From: Mesomycoplasma ovipneumoniae
GTDB taxonomy: Bacteria > Bacillota_I > Bacilli_A > Mycoplasmatales > Metamycoplasmataceae
Assembly: GCF_024758565.1 (NCBI RefSeq)
Contig: NZ_CP079199.1
Span: 611,501-675,500 of the forward strand
Direction of reading: 5' to 3'
Length of the DNA stretch: 64,000 nucleotides
Shown: positions 1 to 10,071 of the stretch, piece after piece
Numbering within the stretch: position 1 is the stretch's first letter
How the letters are laid out: every line of letters starts with the position of its first letter
The notes under the pieces: generated by a model
Databases searched by the model: none
Told to the model about the DNA's origin: nothing
Seen by the model: only the letters and a program-made list of their open reading frames with translations
Made by a program: the position numbers and the translations under genes

Positions 1-513
1 AAATAAAGCAATAAAACTTTGCCCTTTTTTTAACAAATTTTTTACAACACTAACAACAATTTTAAGACTAATAAAGGAAACATCGCAAACAATTATGTCG
101 ATTTTTTCATCAAAAAAATCGCTTGTAATATATTTAATGTTGGTTTTTTCTTTTACTGAAACTCTAGGATCAATTCTTAAAGAATAATCTAATTGGTTCA
201 AACCTGAATCAAGAGCAAAAACTTTTTTTGCGCCTTTTTGAAGGCAAATTTGTGTAAAACCACCTTTAGAAGACCCAATGTCTAGAACAATTTTGTCATT
301 AAAATCAAGTCCAAATTTTTCGTAAGCTCAAAGCAGTTTTATGGCGCCGCGTGAGACATATTTTTCTTTTATTTCAACTGTCACTTGGTCTAAATTTTTA
401 ATTTTATATGCTGGAAGAAGGCATATTTTATTATTGACTTTTACATGACCAGTTTTAATTAATGACTCGGCTTTTTCAAAACCCATGCTTAGAATTTTAC
501 TAAGTAGGTTCAT
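1..513 (-). CDS. tlyA: TlyA-family rRNA methyltransferase / hemolysin A (3' end outside window)
   Basis: The reading frame runs from ATG at 513 through an in-frame TGA (Trp) to the window edge, giving the first 171 residues. An S4 RNA-binding domain is at the N terminus (about residues 1-60), followed by KYVSRGAIKL, then the SAM-binding motif DIGSSKGGFT and the DVSFISL block. These are the standard order in TlyA proteins, which 2'-O-methylate rRNA and are often annotated as hemolysins. A strong ribosome binding site (AAGGAG) sits before the ATG. The start directly abuts the stop of the upstream gene (TAAATG), so translation is probably coupled. Only the C-terminal part of the Rossmann domain is missing. 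Confidence 0.93.
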
Positions 514-909
514 TTATTTCCATCTCCTTAAAATTTCAATGATTTTGATATTAAAATTTGGATCACTTTTTATTCATTCAAGCGATAAATTGTTAAAAGC
601 GTCTCTTCGACGGTCTTCAAAGTCGAATAATTTTTGTCTGAATTTAAATCTTTGTAGGTAAATTTGTCAACTATAAAACAAAAAAATTGCTAAATTTTTA
701 TGAATTCTTAAGTTTGTAAGTAAATTTAAGTTTAAAAACTGCTTCATACATGAAATTCAATTTTCAACTTTGTAAATATTATTAACTAATTTTAAATCAA
801 GTTGAGCACATTGTTGATTTGAAACACTAATTTCTAAAATTTTTGAAAGGTTATAAAATAAGAATTTAAATTTTTTTCCAAGTATTTTTTTATATTTTCA
901 AAATTTCAC
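514..909 (-). CDS. Hypothetical protein between nusB and tlyA
   Basis: This 131-codon frame fills the gap between nusB and tlyA and contains three TGA (Trp) codons, which hide it under the standard code. I chose GTG at 909 because no ATG lies further upstream in frame. The GAGG next to it is too close to be a normal ribosome binding site, so the start is uncertain. The product is basic (Lys/Arg rich) and largely helical, with no signal peptide and no motif I recognise. Its stop TAA is immediately followed by the tlyA ATG. Conservation of the open frame across the whole gap and the tight packing support a real gene in a nusB-orf-tlyA operon. Function unknown. Confidence 0.6.
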
Positions 910-940
910 CTCAATTTTGATATGATTTTTTATTTCATGT

Positions 941-1735
941 TTATTTTTGAGGTCTAAGAAGATTCTTGTTTTCATAATAATTGTATACTTTTTGCAAAAC
1001 AGCATTTACAAAGCTAAATTCATCGCCACCTTCAATGCTAAAAATTTTAGTGATTTCAATAGCCTCATTAAAAATAATTCGGCGAGGTTGGAAAAATAAT
1101 TCAGCAGCCCCCAAAAGCAAAATTGATCGAATTAATGGCAATATTCTATCTCAACTTCAATTAGATTTTAACTGTAATGTAATAACTTTTTTCAAAAAAA
1201 CATAATTTTTCTTGACAAAAGTAAGAATTTTTAACTGATCAAAAGTCACTTCAAAATATTTATTTTTTATTTCATCAATGTCAATATTTTGATCAAAAAG
1301 TTGTGAGCCATAAATAATTGAAATATTAGCCATTCTTTTAATTCGCTGTTTGGATAGACTTTGGAACTCAAGACACTGATTTTCATCGAGGGCTTCAGAG
1401 TTTTTAAGATGCTTATTTTGGTGATTTATTGACTCACTATTTGAGCAAAAAGCTCGATTTTCATAGGTTATTTTCGTTAAATTACTGTTGTGTTGACAAC
1501 TTGGAGCTCTCAAGATGTCTGAGTGTGTTAGGCCGTCTTCAGTTTCATTTTGACTTAAATTATCAAGCAAATTTTTAGTACTATAGCAGTCGAGCGAACT
1601 TTCAAAAAGAGAGCGTTGCTTTTGTAAAACGTGCGCAAATTCCTTTGCTTCTGGATCAAAATAATGATGAGTATTTTTTTTCTTATTCCTATATTTTTGA
1701 TTTTTTGGTGAATATTTGTTGTTTAAATGATTCAT
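941..1735 (-). CDS. nusB: Transcription antitermination factor NusB with N-terminal extension
   Basis: The 264-aa product is read through TGA (Trp) codons near 1155. The NusB fold starts near residue 131 (RIKRMANISIIYGSQ) and continues with the typical ILLLGAAEL, NEAIEITKIF and FVNAVL segments to the C terminus. NusB binds boxA RNA with S10 in rRNA antitermination. NusB proteins are usually about 130-150 aa, so the first roughly 130 residues are an extra, hydrophilic, Asn/Ser/Gln/Lys-rich segment with no recognisable domain. It is the first gene of the minus-strand group with the small gene at 514-909 and tlyA. Confidence 0.85.
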
Positions 1736-1937
1736 TTTATTCCACTTTTTTGCTTTTGCTGGCTAGATAATTGAGTTTAAATCTGACTAATTATAAAAAA
1801 ATAATAAATTATACTTTAAATTTAATAAAATTTTATCATTTTTCAATATATTAAAAAGAACTTATAGCAATTATTTAGTCCTTTTTTGGAAAAATTCTGA
1901 AATTAAAATATTAAAAACTAGTAAGTTTAGGGAATAA

Positions 1938-3134
1938 TTATTCTAAAGAGTCAAAAATATCTTCACCTATTTCTGCTAGCTCAACTTGAAAATTTCTGGC
2001 AATTATGTTCCCGATAGTTGCAAGTGAATCAACAGGATTTTTTAATTTTTTTGACTTTGATGTGAATTTTTTTGAAAAAATTGTTAGTGGTAGTGCCTCG
2101 CGGGTATGATTTGTGCCGGGAAAACAAGGGTCATTTCCGTGATCAGAAGAAACAATTAATAAGTCATCCTCTTTTAAAGCATTTACTAATTTTGCTAGTT
2201 TAATGTCAAAATTATTTAAATTTTGGCAATATCCCATAATATCACGACGGTGACCATAACTTGAGTCAAATTCAACCAAATTCACAAAAATAAATTGATT
2301 TTTTGTGGATTTGGAGGCAATCTCAATTGCTATATCCATATTATTTTCATCACTGTCAGGTCCAAAAATTGTATCAAGCCCCTGTTTTGAAAAAATATCA
2401 CCAATTTTACCGACTCCTATAGTTTCAATTCCTTTTTGCTGTAATCTGTCAAGAATTGATTTTGGCGGTGTATTTGCATAGTCATGTCTATTAAAAGTGC
2501 GTGTAAATTTTCCGTTTTGGCCAATATAAGGGCGAGCAATAACGCGAGCAACGTTTCATTCTGGCTTTGAGGAACAAATTTTTCTTGCAGCTTTTGCATA
2601 GCGATATAGATTTTCAAGCCCTAATTTTTCTTCATGACCACAAATTTGTAGAGTGGAATCAGGTGAGGTATAGACAATTATTTTGCCCTCATCGATAGAT
2701 TTTTGTCCTAATTCTGACAAAATCACAGTTCCACTAATTGATTTATTGCCAATAATTTCTCGATTATCAAAGGCTTTTTCGAGCTCTCTTATTAGTTCAT
2801 TAGGAAAACCCTGATCAAAATTTGGGTTAGGCTTAAGAGTTTCAATTCCCATCATTTCTCAATGACCCGCTAGTGTGTCTTTGGCTTTTGATTTTACAAT
2901 AATTTTTGAAACATAAGCAAGTGGTTCTTTATTTATTTTGCCACTATTTTCAATTTTAGCCACATTAGAAATTCCCATTTTTTTTCAAAAAGGAATTTTT
3001 AATTCACCAGTTTTTGAAACACAATATAAAGTATTTGCGCCCGAATCGCCAAATGAGTCTTGGAAACCATCATCACCAATTCCAAGCGAGTCGGTTACTA
3101 TTAAGAAAATGCGATTAAATTTGTATTGTTCCAT
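1938..3134 (-). CDS. deoB: Phosphopentomutase
   Basis: The 398-aa product interconverts ribose (or deoxyribose) 1- and 5-phosphate, feeding nucleoside sugar into the pentose pathway. The alkaline-phosphatase-superfamily metal motif VTDSLGIGD is at the N terminus. DTLAGHWEMMG contains the phosphorylated Thr of this family, and SPDSTLQICGHE and the C-terminal DHGNDP...NHTREALPL metal-ligand blocks are present. The length is normal. Two in-frame TGA codons fall at Trp positions (FWKKMG, GHWEMMG region). It lies divergently from the exporter operon at 3210, with 75 bp between the two start codons that must hold both promoters. Cytidine deaminase 3 kb away fits nucleoside salvage. Confidence 0.96.
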
Positions 3135-3209
3135 AATTTTTTGTTAGTTTTTCCTAAATTTTTCTATTTTTTAATATTTTAATAAATTTTACAACAATTA
3201 GAGCAGAAG

Positions 3210-5249
3210 ATGAAAGTATTTTTGCAAAAGGATTTAAAAGATTGTGGATTGGCGGTTCTTCAATCAATTTATCATTTCTTTTATGATAAAAAAATATCAA
3301 TAAACTCTTTAAAAACAAAAGCTTTTTATTCAAATGATGGGATAAACATCGCTAATTTAGAGCGATTAGCAAAGGAATTTGGAATTATTCTTGAATCCTA
3401 CGGGGGTCCTTATGAGAATTTAAAAAATTTAGAGATCGTAAAACCAACAATTATTTTAATTAAAACTGGTGATTTAAATCATTATGTTTTATTGACAAAA
3501 GTAAAAAAATCAAAATTTGAAATTATTGATCCCTTAAAAGGAAAATTAAAAATTAAAACTGAAACAATGGCAAAAATTTTCCAAAATGTTGTAATTTTTG
3601 CCCAAAAAGATCCTGAGTATAAAAGATCAAAAGTAAAAGATAAATCATGGAATAATTGGTGGTTTTTCCTTGAGTCAAAAAGTAATTGATATCTTATTTT
3701 TTTATTTTTTATAACTGCAGTTAGTAATTTTTTATCTTCATTATTCATGAAAACAATAATTGACAAGGTTTTGCCACAGCAAGACATTGGCCTTGTTATA
3801 AAAGTGAGTATTTTCTTTGCTTGGATTGTAATTTGGCGAATTTTACAGGATATTATTAAAAAAATATATATTCACAAAATTGAACTAAAAATCGAAAAAG
3901 ATATTTTTGACCGTTTTTTTAATGCACTAAAAACAGGTAAAAATTTTCAACTTTTAAAATTAGACAATCATGATTACATTAGAAGAATTAATTTAATTCC
4001 AAGTTTTGCAGCTTTTTCAGCCAGTTTTTATTATCATATTTTTAATGAGGTTATTACTTTTTTAATTTCATTTTTTATATTGTTGTGGATAGATATTAAA
4101 ATTTTGGGCTTAATTATTGGAATAGGCATAATTTACCTTTTTATTAGCATAATTGTGCGAAAAAGTATTTCAAAAAATCACCAATTTTTAATGGAAGACC
4201 AACTAAATAGTCTCACAAGCACAAATGACATGATTTTTTCGCTTGAAAATTTAAAGCACGATGATGTTTATAAAAATTTAAAACATCAATTCGATGAAAA
4301 ATATTACCGTTATAAAAAGTCAGAATTCAATATTTGGAAAAAAGAAAGTTATTTATCTAGTTTTAATAATTTTCTTTTTTCGATAGCGCCAATTTTAATT
4401 GTGGTTATTTCCTCTTTTTGGATTTTTGATAAAAAATTATCAATTGGTGAATTACTGCTTTTTTTAAGTTTTTTTAGTTTTTTTATTAATCCGCTCTCTT
4501 CATTTGTTAATATAGTCACTAACTTGCCAATTTTTTTAAAGGAATTTGAGCTTTTAAATTTTGTACTTAATATTGAAAAAGAGACAACCGGCAAATATCA
4601 CCAAAAAATTTCAGATATAAAGTTAAAAGATTTAAGCGTGAGTTATTATAAAAATAAGACGCTTTTTTATATTGAAAAAATGCAAATAAAAGAAAATTTG
4701 CACATAATTGGAAAAAATGGAAGCGGAAAGTCTACATTTTTACGACTTTTAAATCAGGAAATTGTTTATAACGGTGATTTTTTAATTAATAATCTTGATT
4801 TAAAATATTATGATCAAAACGAGTTGCGCAAGAGAATTTGCTACATAAAATCACAAAATTATTTCCCTAACATTAGTGTTCTTTCCTTTATAACAAATGA
4901 AAATCCTGAAAAAATTCAGAATTTGATTAATAATTTTCAACGGTTTGACATTCAAGAAATGCTTTATGAATGGCAAATTTCCCTTGATTCAAAATTTGTT
5001 AACAATGGCTCAAATTTTTCAAGTGGACAAAAGCAAATAATCGCAATTTTGCAACTTTTAACTAAGGATTTCGACTTAATTTTATTAGATGAGGCTTTTG
5101 AAAATATCGATGAAAAAAATTTCGAATTTTTAAAGAAAGTAATTTCCAATTACCAAAAAAATGCAATGTTTATCGAGATCTCTCATTCAAAAAGATATGT
5201 AATTGAACAAGGAGAAACTTTTGACATCAAAGATATATCAAAACAATAA
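3210..5249 (+). CDS. Peptidase C39-containing ABC exporter (bacteriocin/peptide processing type)
   Basis: The 679-aa product combines three domains. An N-terminal C39 peptidase (about 1-135) shows Cys in QKDLKDCGLAVLQ, His in NHYVLL and Asp in IDPLKG. A transmembrane domain (about 165-440) has several hydrophobic segments. The ATPase has Walker A GKNGSGKST, signature SSGQKQ, Walker B LILLDEAFENID and switch His in ISHSK. Such proteins cut a double-Gly leader from a peptide and export the peptide across the membrane. A TGA read as Trp lies at 3687. No obvious double-Gly precursor gene is adjacent, so the substrate is unknown. It starts a plus-strand run with the small membrane protein, ybeY, cdd and era. 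Family assignment is firm; export of a bacteriocin is only inferred. Confidence 0.9.
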
Positions 5250-5604
5250 GATAACAATAATAATTAGTGTCTTTTTGCTAATTTTGATGGGCGCAAGTTT
5301 TTACTATTTTTTTCAAATAAAAACTTATAGGACCGTTAATTTTATTTTAGAAATTGATGAAAAACATAAAACATTTACAACAATAAATTCAGACATATAT
5401 TATTTAATGGATAAAGATTCATTTGCCCAGTTTCAATTCCAGGACCAAGTAGTTAGACTTGAAATTACAAAAATCGTTAATGTAAAACAGAATGAATTTG
5501 TTGTTGAGTTCACGAAATCACTGTTATTAAAACCAAAAACTCAATTGCCGGCCGTTCTTTTTTTAAAAAATACAGGTAATTTTTTGGATCTTTTTACAAA
5601 ATAG
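5221..5604 (+). CDS. Small single-pass membrane protein coupled to the C39 exporter
   Basis: The frame overlaps the 3' end of the exporter gene by 29 bp if TTG at 5221 is used. That TTG has AAGGAG seven bases upstream, while the TTG at 5203 has no such site. The 127-aa product has one transmembrane helix (about residues 10-32, IIISVFLLILMGASFYYFF) and an extracellular part of about 95 residues rich in beta-type sequence. The overlap suggests coupled translation and a shared role with the exporter. A reduced HlyD-like accessory protein is conceivable, but I see no motif that proves it. Function unknown. Confidence 0.75.
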   Translation: MTSKIYQNNKITIIISVFLLILMGASFYYFFQIKTYRTVNFILEIDEKHKTFTTINSDIYYLMDKDSFAQFQFQDQVVRLEITKIVNVKQNEFVVEFTKSLLLKPKTQLPAVLFLKNTGNFLDLFTK

Positions 5605-5621
5605 AATAAAATTAAATATAA

Positions 5622-6077
5622 ATGGTGAAAATTCTAATTAATTTCGAAAATCAAAGTAAGGTTAAGTTTAAATTTTTAAAGTTGTTTAAAAAAATTTTTG
5701 AAATTTTTGCAAAAAATGAAAATTTACAAGGTGAAATTAATCTAGATTTGATGCTAATAAGTGAAAAAAAAGCCCAAAAACTAGCCCTTAAATTCAAAAA
5801 CAAAGATTATGTTCCTGATGTTTTATCATTTCCAAGTGGTTTAAAAATCGAAGAAAATAATTTGCAAATTCATTTTTTAGGCGAAATTTTTATGACACCA
5901 TCAAAAATTCAAAAGCAAGCAAAAGACTATAATCACACCCAAAAACGCGAATTTTCATACCTTTTTGTTCATAGCCTTTATCATTTACTAGGTTTGGATC
6001 ATGACAATGATGAAAATAATAAATTTATGCACGAAAAAGTGGAAAACATTTTAAAAAATTTGGAGATTTTTCGCTAA
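5622..6077 (+). CDS. ybeY: Endoribonuclease YbeY (16S rRNA maturation)
   Basis: The 151-aa protein carries the zinc-binding signature H-S-L-Y-H-L-L-G-L-D-H near residues 115-126 (HxxxHxxxxxH), diagnostic of the UPF0054/YbeY family. YbeY acts in 16S rRNA 3'-end processing and ribosome quality control. VPDVLSFPS and FLGEIFM upstream are also family blocks. The stop TAA shares its final A with the ATG of cdd, so the two genes are translationally coupled. The ybeY-cdd-era order is common in Firmicutes and mollicutes, which supports all three calls. Confidence 0.95.
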   Translation: MVKILINFENQSKVKFKFLKLFKKIFEIFAKNENLQGEINLDLMLISEKKAQKLALKFKNKDYVPDVLSFPSGLKIEENNLQIHFLGEIFMTPSKIQKQAKDYNHTQKREFSYLFVHSLYHLLGLDHDNDENNKFMHEKVENILKNLEIFR

Positions 6078-6472
6078 TGGAACAAATATTTGAATCCCTA
6101 AAAAAACTAAGCAAAAATTCCTACTGTCCTTATTCTAATTTTCCAGTAGCCTCAATTTTACTAACAAAACAAGAGCACACTTTTGAAGGTATTAATGTTG
6201 AAAATGCCGTTTATCCTGCAGGAATTTGCGCCGAAAGAGTAGCGATATTTCAGGCAATTACCCAAGGAGTTAATCCTGAAAATTTTAAAGAAATTCACAT
6301 TTATAGCCCAAAATCTAGTAAATTTATTGTCCCTTGTGGTCAATGTTTACAAGTTTTTGTTGAATTTTTTTCTGAAAATGTTAGTATTTTTCTTTATAAT
6401 TCAAAAGCAGAATCTGTTGAGAAAAAATTAAATCAACTTCTCCCCTTGCAATTTAAAAAGGATTTTTTATAA
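6077..6472 (+). CDS. cdd: Cytidine deaminase
   Basis: The 131-aa protein deaminates cytidine and deoxycytidine to uridine forms for pyrimidine salvage. The zinc site is visible as AGICAERVA (Cys plus catalytic Glu) and PCGQC (two Cys ligands). The N-terminal SYCPYSNFPV block is typical of homotetrameric Cdd, and the length is normal. The ATG overlaps the ybeY stop by one base, and era begins two bases after its stop. Confidence 0.96.
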   Translation: MEQIFESLKKLSKNSYCPYSNFPVASILLTKQEHTFEGINVENAVYPAGICAERVAIFQAITQGVNPENFKEIHIYSPKSSKFIVPCGQCLQVFVEFFSENVSIFLYNSKAESVEKKLNQLLPLQFKKDFL

Positions 6473-6474
6473 AT

Positions 6475-7359
6475 ATGGAAACAAAAACATGTTTTGTTGC
6501 AGTTATTGGCCGACCTAATTCAGGTAAATCTTCACTAATAAACTCGATTGTTCAATTTCCGGTTTCAATCGTTAGTCTAAAAGCTCAAACTACCAGAGAT
6601 GCTATTAACGCAATTTATAATAAAGATAATCTTCAAATAGTTTTTGTTGACACCCCCGGTTTTCATAATAAAATTAATAATTTAAGTAATTCCCTGAATT
6701 TCGCGATAAACTCGACACTTGAGGGAATAGATCTTGTTCTTTTTTTGCACCCAGTTAACGAACCAATCGATGAAGACACACAAGCATTTGCTAAAAAACT
6801 TTCAGATATTAAAAACAAAATCGCAATAATTACTAAAACTGATATTGAAGATGACGAATTTAATTTCGAAAGTCAGTCACAAAAAATGAAGGAATTTGAA
6901 TTTGAATTCGATAGCATTTTACCTTTTTCAACTAATTTTGATGATTTAAGAACCAATTTATTAGCCCAAATTGAAAAATATGCCTATCCCTCAAATCATT
7001 TTTTCAATAATTTAGATGTTACCGATCAAAGTTCACGTTTTTTTGCAAAAGAAATAATAAGAAAACAAATACTTTTGAATGTTGATGATGAAATTCCACA
7101 CCAAACCGCTGTTGTCATTGACAATTTTGACGAATCAGAAAAAAATTGTATTCGAATTGATGCAACAATTTATGTTGGTAGAAAATCACACTTACCAATA
7201 ATTATTGGTAAAGCTGGCGCGGTTCTTGGACAAATTGGTACTAACGCTCGCAAAGAACTCGAAGAGATTTTTGGTAAAAAAGTTGTTTTAAAAAACAGAG
7301 TAGCTGTTGCCAAAAAATGGTTTAACGACCCTAAAATGATTAAGAAATTTGGCTATTAA
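6475..7359 (+). CDS. era: GTPase Era
   Basis: The 294-aa product is a complete Era GTPase, which binds 16S rRNA during 30S assembly. G1 is GRPNSGKSS (residues about 11-19), G2 includes TTRDAI, G3 is DTPGFH and G4 is TKTD. The C-terminal KH domain contains the IIIGKAG turn followed by GTNARKELEEIFGKKV. The gene is packed against cdd and ends the 3210-7359 run. No T-rich terminator follows directly. Instead two hairpins lie in the 255-bp gap before lpdA. Confidence 0.97.
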   Translation: METKTCFVAVIGRPNSGKSSLINSIVQFPVSIVSLKAQTTRDAINAIYNKDNLQIVFVDTPGFHNKINNLSNSLNFAINSTLEGIDLVLFLHPVNEPIDEDTQAFAKKLSDIKNKIAIITKTDIEDDEFNFESQSQKMKEFEFEFDSILPFSTNFDDLRTNLLAQIEKYAYPSNHFFNNLDVTDQSSRFFAKEIIRKQILLNVDDEIPHQTAVVIDNFDESEKNCIRIDATIYVGRKSHLPIIIGKAGAVLGQIGTNARKELEEIFGKKVVLKNRVAVAKKWFNDPKMIKKFGY

Positions 7360-7493
7360 AAATTTAAATTTAGTATAAATTTTTCTCTTAAATAATTAAT
7401 TTAGCGACTATGCTAAAAAAGTATTTTTTGTTGCCTAAAATTACTAAAAAAAATTAAAAAATTTATTAAAAATAGACTTTAATTTTGAATAAA

Positions 7494-7528
7494 TTAAATA
7501 TTTTACAATTTTGCTGTAAAATATTTAA
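7494..7528 (+). promoter_or_regulatory. Perfect 14-bp inverted repeat overlapping a -10-like box upstream of lpdA
   Basis: TTAAATATTTTACA at 7494-7507 is repeated in exact inverse at 7515-7528 with a 7-base spacer. The right arm contains TAAAAT (7517-7522), which can serve as a -10 box. A second, imperfect hairpin follows at about 7532-7575, ending 40 bases before the lpdA ATG. No T-run follows either hairpin, so an operator or 5'-leader structure seems more likely than a simple terminator for era. Confidence 0.5.
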
Positions 7529-7614
7529 ATAAGCAAGCATGCTTTTTGAAAAAATTATTTAAAAAGTTTGCTGCTCATAATTTATTAATTTTAATTTGAA
7601 AAAAGGAGTAATAT

Positions 7615-8976
7615 ATGGGAAAATTTGATATTGCAATAATTGGGGGTGGCCCAGGTGGATACTCTTTGGCAATTATTTTAGCTAAAAACGGCAAAAATGT
7701 CGCACTTTTTGAATCAAATTCTTTAGGCGGAACTTGTGTAAATAGGGGTTGCATCCCAACTAAAACAATTTTAAAATCTGCAAAAATAAGACAATTAATG
7801 TCTAATTCACATAAATACGGTTTTGAATCTACCCACACATTTAATTTAGAAAAAATCTTTGAAAATGCTCGCAATAATAGTAAAAAATTGCAACAAGCAA
7901 TCAAAGGCGCCCTAGAAGGAGCTGGTGTTTCTATTTTTAACCAAGAAGCAAAATTACTTTCTAAAAACATAATTAAAGCTGACAACAACGAAATTTATGC
8001 CGACAAAATAGTTCTTGCAACCGGAAGCAGTCCAAGAAAAATAAAAATTGAAGGCATTGAAAATGCAAATGTTTATACTTCTGATGATTTAATTTTAGAT
8101 TATCACGATTTTGATGAACTAACAATAATTGGTGGCGGAGTTATTGCTCTTGAGTTTGCTAGTTTCTATGCCAACTTTGACAAAAAAATAACTATAATTG
8201 AATCAAATAAACAATTATTTGGCAATTTTGATGAGTCAATAAAAGACGCTGTTAATTCAATTATCCAAAGAGATAAAATAAATATCATAACAAATGCGAA
8301 AGTTTTAAAATACGAAACTGATGGTCTACTTATTCAGCAAGGTGAAACTATTTCTAAACATAAAACTCAAAATATTTTACTTGCAGTTGGTAGAATTGTT
8401 AATAATGATTCATTTTGTGAGTTAAATTTAGAAAAATATGACAATGGTGTTTTAAAAGTAAACGAATTTTTTCAAACTTCAGAAGAAAACATTTATGCAA
8501 TTGGTGATTTAAACGCAATTATGATGTTATCAACGAGTGCATATAAACAAGGAGATGTTGTTGCAAAACATATTTTGCACCAAAAATCTGATGAAAAATT
8601 TGTAAAATCCAACGTTCCGTTTGCAATTTATACAAATCCAGAAATTTCATTTGTTGGAAAAAGTGAAAAAGAGTTAGAAAGTGCAAAAATTGAATTTGAA
8701 TCAGCGCAAATTTTTGCAAAAAATTTGCCAAGAGCCCATGCTAACTTAGATTTTGAAATTGGTTTTGTCAAAATTAATTATGAAAAAAACACTTACAAAA
8801 TTCTATCAGCAACTATTTTCCTTGAAGATTCAGCAACTTTGATTAACCAAATTGCATTAGCAATAAGCAAAGATATGACAATTTTTGACCTTCAAAATTC
8901 AGCTTTTACCCACCCTACACTTGCTGAATCTGTATATTATATTTCAAGAAATATCGCCTTTAGTAAAAAATCCTAG
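7615..8976 (+). CDS. lpdA: Dihydrolipoamide dehydrogenase-like flavoprotein disulfide reductase
   Basis: The 453-aa protein has the FAD-binding motif IIGGGPGGYSLA at the N terminus, the redox-active disulfide in GGTCVNRGCIPTKT (about residues 38-51), and an NAD-binding IIGGGVIALEFA near residue 175. The second FAD block is NIYAIGD, and the C-terminal dimerisation region has HPTLAE, which carries the catalytic His and Glu. It reoxidises dihydrolipoyl groups of 2-oxoacid dehydrogenase complexes or GcvH. No lipoyl domain is fused and no E1/E2 genes are adjacent, so it is encoded alone. The ribosome binding site AAAAAGGAG precedes the ATG. A lipoate ligase and GcvH-like protein are encoded at 46-48 kb and could be partners. 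Confidence 0.88.
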   Translation: MGKFDIAIIGGGPGGYSLAIILAKNGKNVALFESNSLGGTCVNRGCIPTKTILKSAKIRQLMSNSHKYGFESTHTFNLEKIFENARNNSKKLQQAIKGALEGAGVSIFNQEAKLLSKNIIKADNNEIYADKIVLATGSSPRKIKIEGIENANVYTSDDLILDYHDFDELTIIGGGVIALEFASFYANFDKKITIIESNKQLFGNFDESIKDAVNSIIQRDKINIITNAKVLKYETDGLLIQQGETISKHKTQNILLAVGRIVNNDSFCELNLEKYDNGVLKVNEFFQTSEENIYAIGDLNAIMMLSTSAYKQGDVVAKHILHQKSDEKFVKSNVPFAIYTNPEISFVGKSEKELESAKIEFESAQIFAKNLPRAHANLDFEIGFVKINYEKNTYKILSATIFLEDSATLINQIALAISKDMTIFDLQNSAFTHPTLAESVYYISRNIAFSKKS

Positions 8977-8994
8977 TAATTAATGTTTTTCAGA

Positions 8995-9018
8995 CTAAAA
9001 TTTCAGTTGAAATTTTAG
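8995..9018 (+). terminator. Hairpin after lpdA
   Basis: CTAAAATTTC and GAAATTTTAG form a perfect 10-bp stem with a 4-base loop, 18 bases after the lpdA stop. The T-run is weak and delayed, so termination may depend on the hairpin alone or on the strong hairpin inside the repeat element that begins at 9134. Confidence 0.5.
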
Positions 9019-9133
9019 GAAATTAGTTTCTTTTTTAAATTGGTTAATTCTAAAACCGTTGTTTTTTGCTAAAATCAATTATAATTTAGTTTCCTTTAAA
9101 TAAAGATCTAGCAAAATAAAGTAAATTAGCATA

Positions 9134-9863
9134 TTCCCGAGTTTCCCAGTTTGATGAGATAGTCTTAAAAAAGTGTCCTGGTTTAGTTTTGGGCACTTTT
9201 TTAACTTTTTTGGCAAACTCAGGAAAAATAACTATCAAGGCAAAAACTCTAAATTTTAAATCTAACACTCATGAATGCAAAATCTACTTATTAATCAAAT
9301 AAAGCAAACTAAAAAAGCTAAAATTTTAACTTAAAAAGCAAAATTATAAAATATTTAAACTACTTTTTTAGTTTAAAACACTGGCAAAATCAATTTAAAT
9401 CAATTTATGATGAAACAACAAAAATCATAAAAAAATACAACTACTATTTAAACTCAATGCAAATAGAAAACTCGTTTTTATTTAAATTGAGCCTAAAAAA
9501 GCATATGAAGTTTTGAAAGAACAATAACTAAAAGCCATAAATTTGTAGATTTCTAAACGGTCAAATTTAAGGCACTCCATCATATTTAAAAATATAATGG
9601 GAAATTCGCATTTTCTGATTTTTTTATGACAAAAACATAACTAATTCCTCCTTAATTCAATATCAAATTTATTAATTCATTCTTAGTGAGGCTTATTATA
9701 ACATAATTTTATTTTAGACCAAACATTTTTTTTTACAAAAGGTTAGTTTAAAATAATAAAAATTAAGATTTTAGCAGTCAAAAAACACAGATTTACGGCT
9801 ATTTTTGCGTATTTATATTCACTAAAAAGTGAATTTTTGCCATCAAACTGGCAAACTCAGGAA
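9134..9863 (-). mobile_element. MITE-like repeat, copy A (about 730 bp)
   Basis: The ends are 23-bp inverted repeats (9134-9156 and 9841-9863; 21 of 23 positions match; core CATCAAACTGG). On the minus strand it carries TTGGTC (9717-9722), a 16-base spacer and an extended -10 TGTTATAAT (TATAAT at 9695-9700). These are followed by AAGGAGGAAT, a four-codon ORF (9624-9638, MFLS) and a 32-codon ORF (9482-9580). A hairpin with GCC...GGC ends lies at about 9531-9572. A terminator-like hairpin (AAAAAAGTG/CACTTTTTT) lies near 9166-9202. The T-run beside the promoter is only 9 long here, against 16-17 in the other copies. It lies between lpdA and the lipase gene and encodes no transposase. Confidence 0.75.
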
Positions 9864-10071
9864 AAATTTATTTTTGGGCAACCTTTGCTAGAAATTAAGT
9901 TTGGTATTTAATAAGGCTAAGAATAATTTTGACTATAAAAATTACATGCAAAAATAAAAAATAATCTTCTGTTTGATAAGTTAATATACTAATTTACATT
10001 TTTTTGTTTCTTATCTTTTCTTTTTTTTAGTATAATTTTAAATTTATTAAACTAAAATCGAAAGGAACAGT
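9864..10071 (+). promoter_or_regulatory. Upstream region and promoter of the lipase gene
   Basis: A consensus -10 TATAAT lies at 10031-10036 within a T-rich stretch, about 35 bases before the lipase ATG. AAAGGAACAG acts as the ribosome binding site. The rest of the gap between repeat copy A and the gene shows nothing recognisable. Confidence 0.55.

Noticed and set aside
5203-5220. Upstream TTG at 5203 as start of the small membrane protein
   Set aside because: It has no ribosome binding site, whereas the TTG at 5221 has AAGGAG at normal spacing.
9086-9268. 60-codon ORF on the minus strand, and similar ORFs in other repeat copies
   Set aside because: It lies across the left end of repeat copy A, has no ribosome binding site and is not kept in the other copies.
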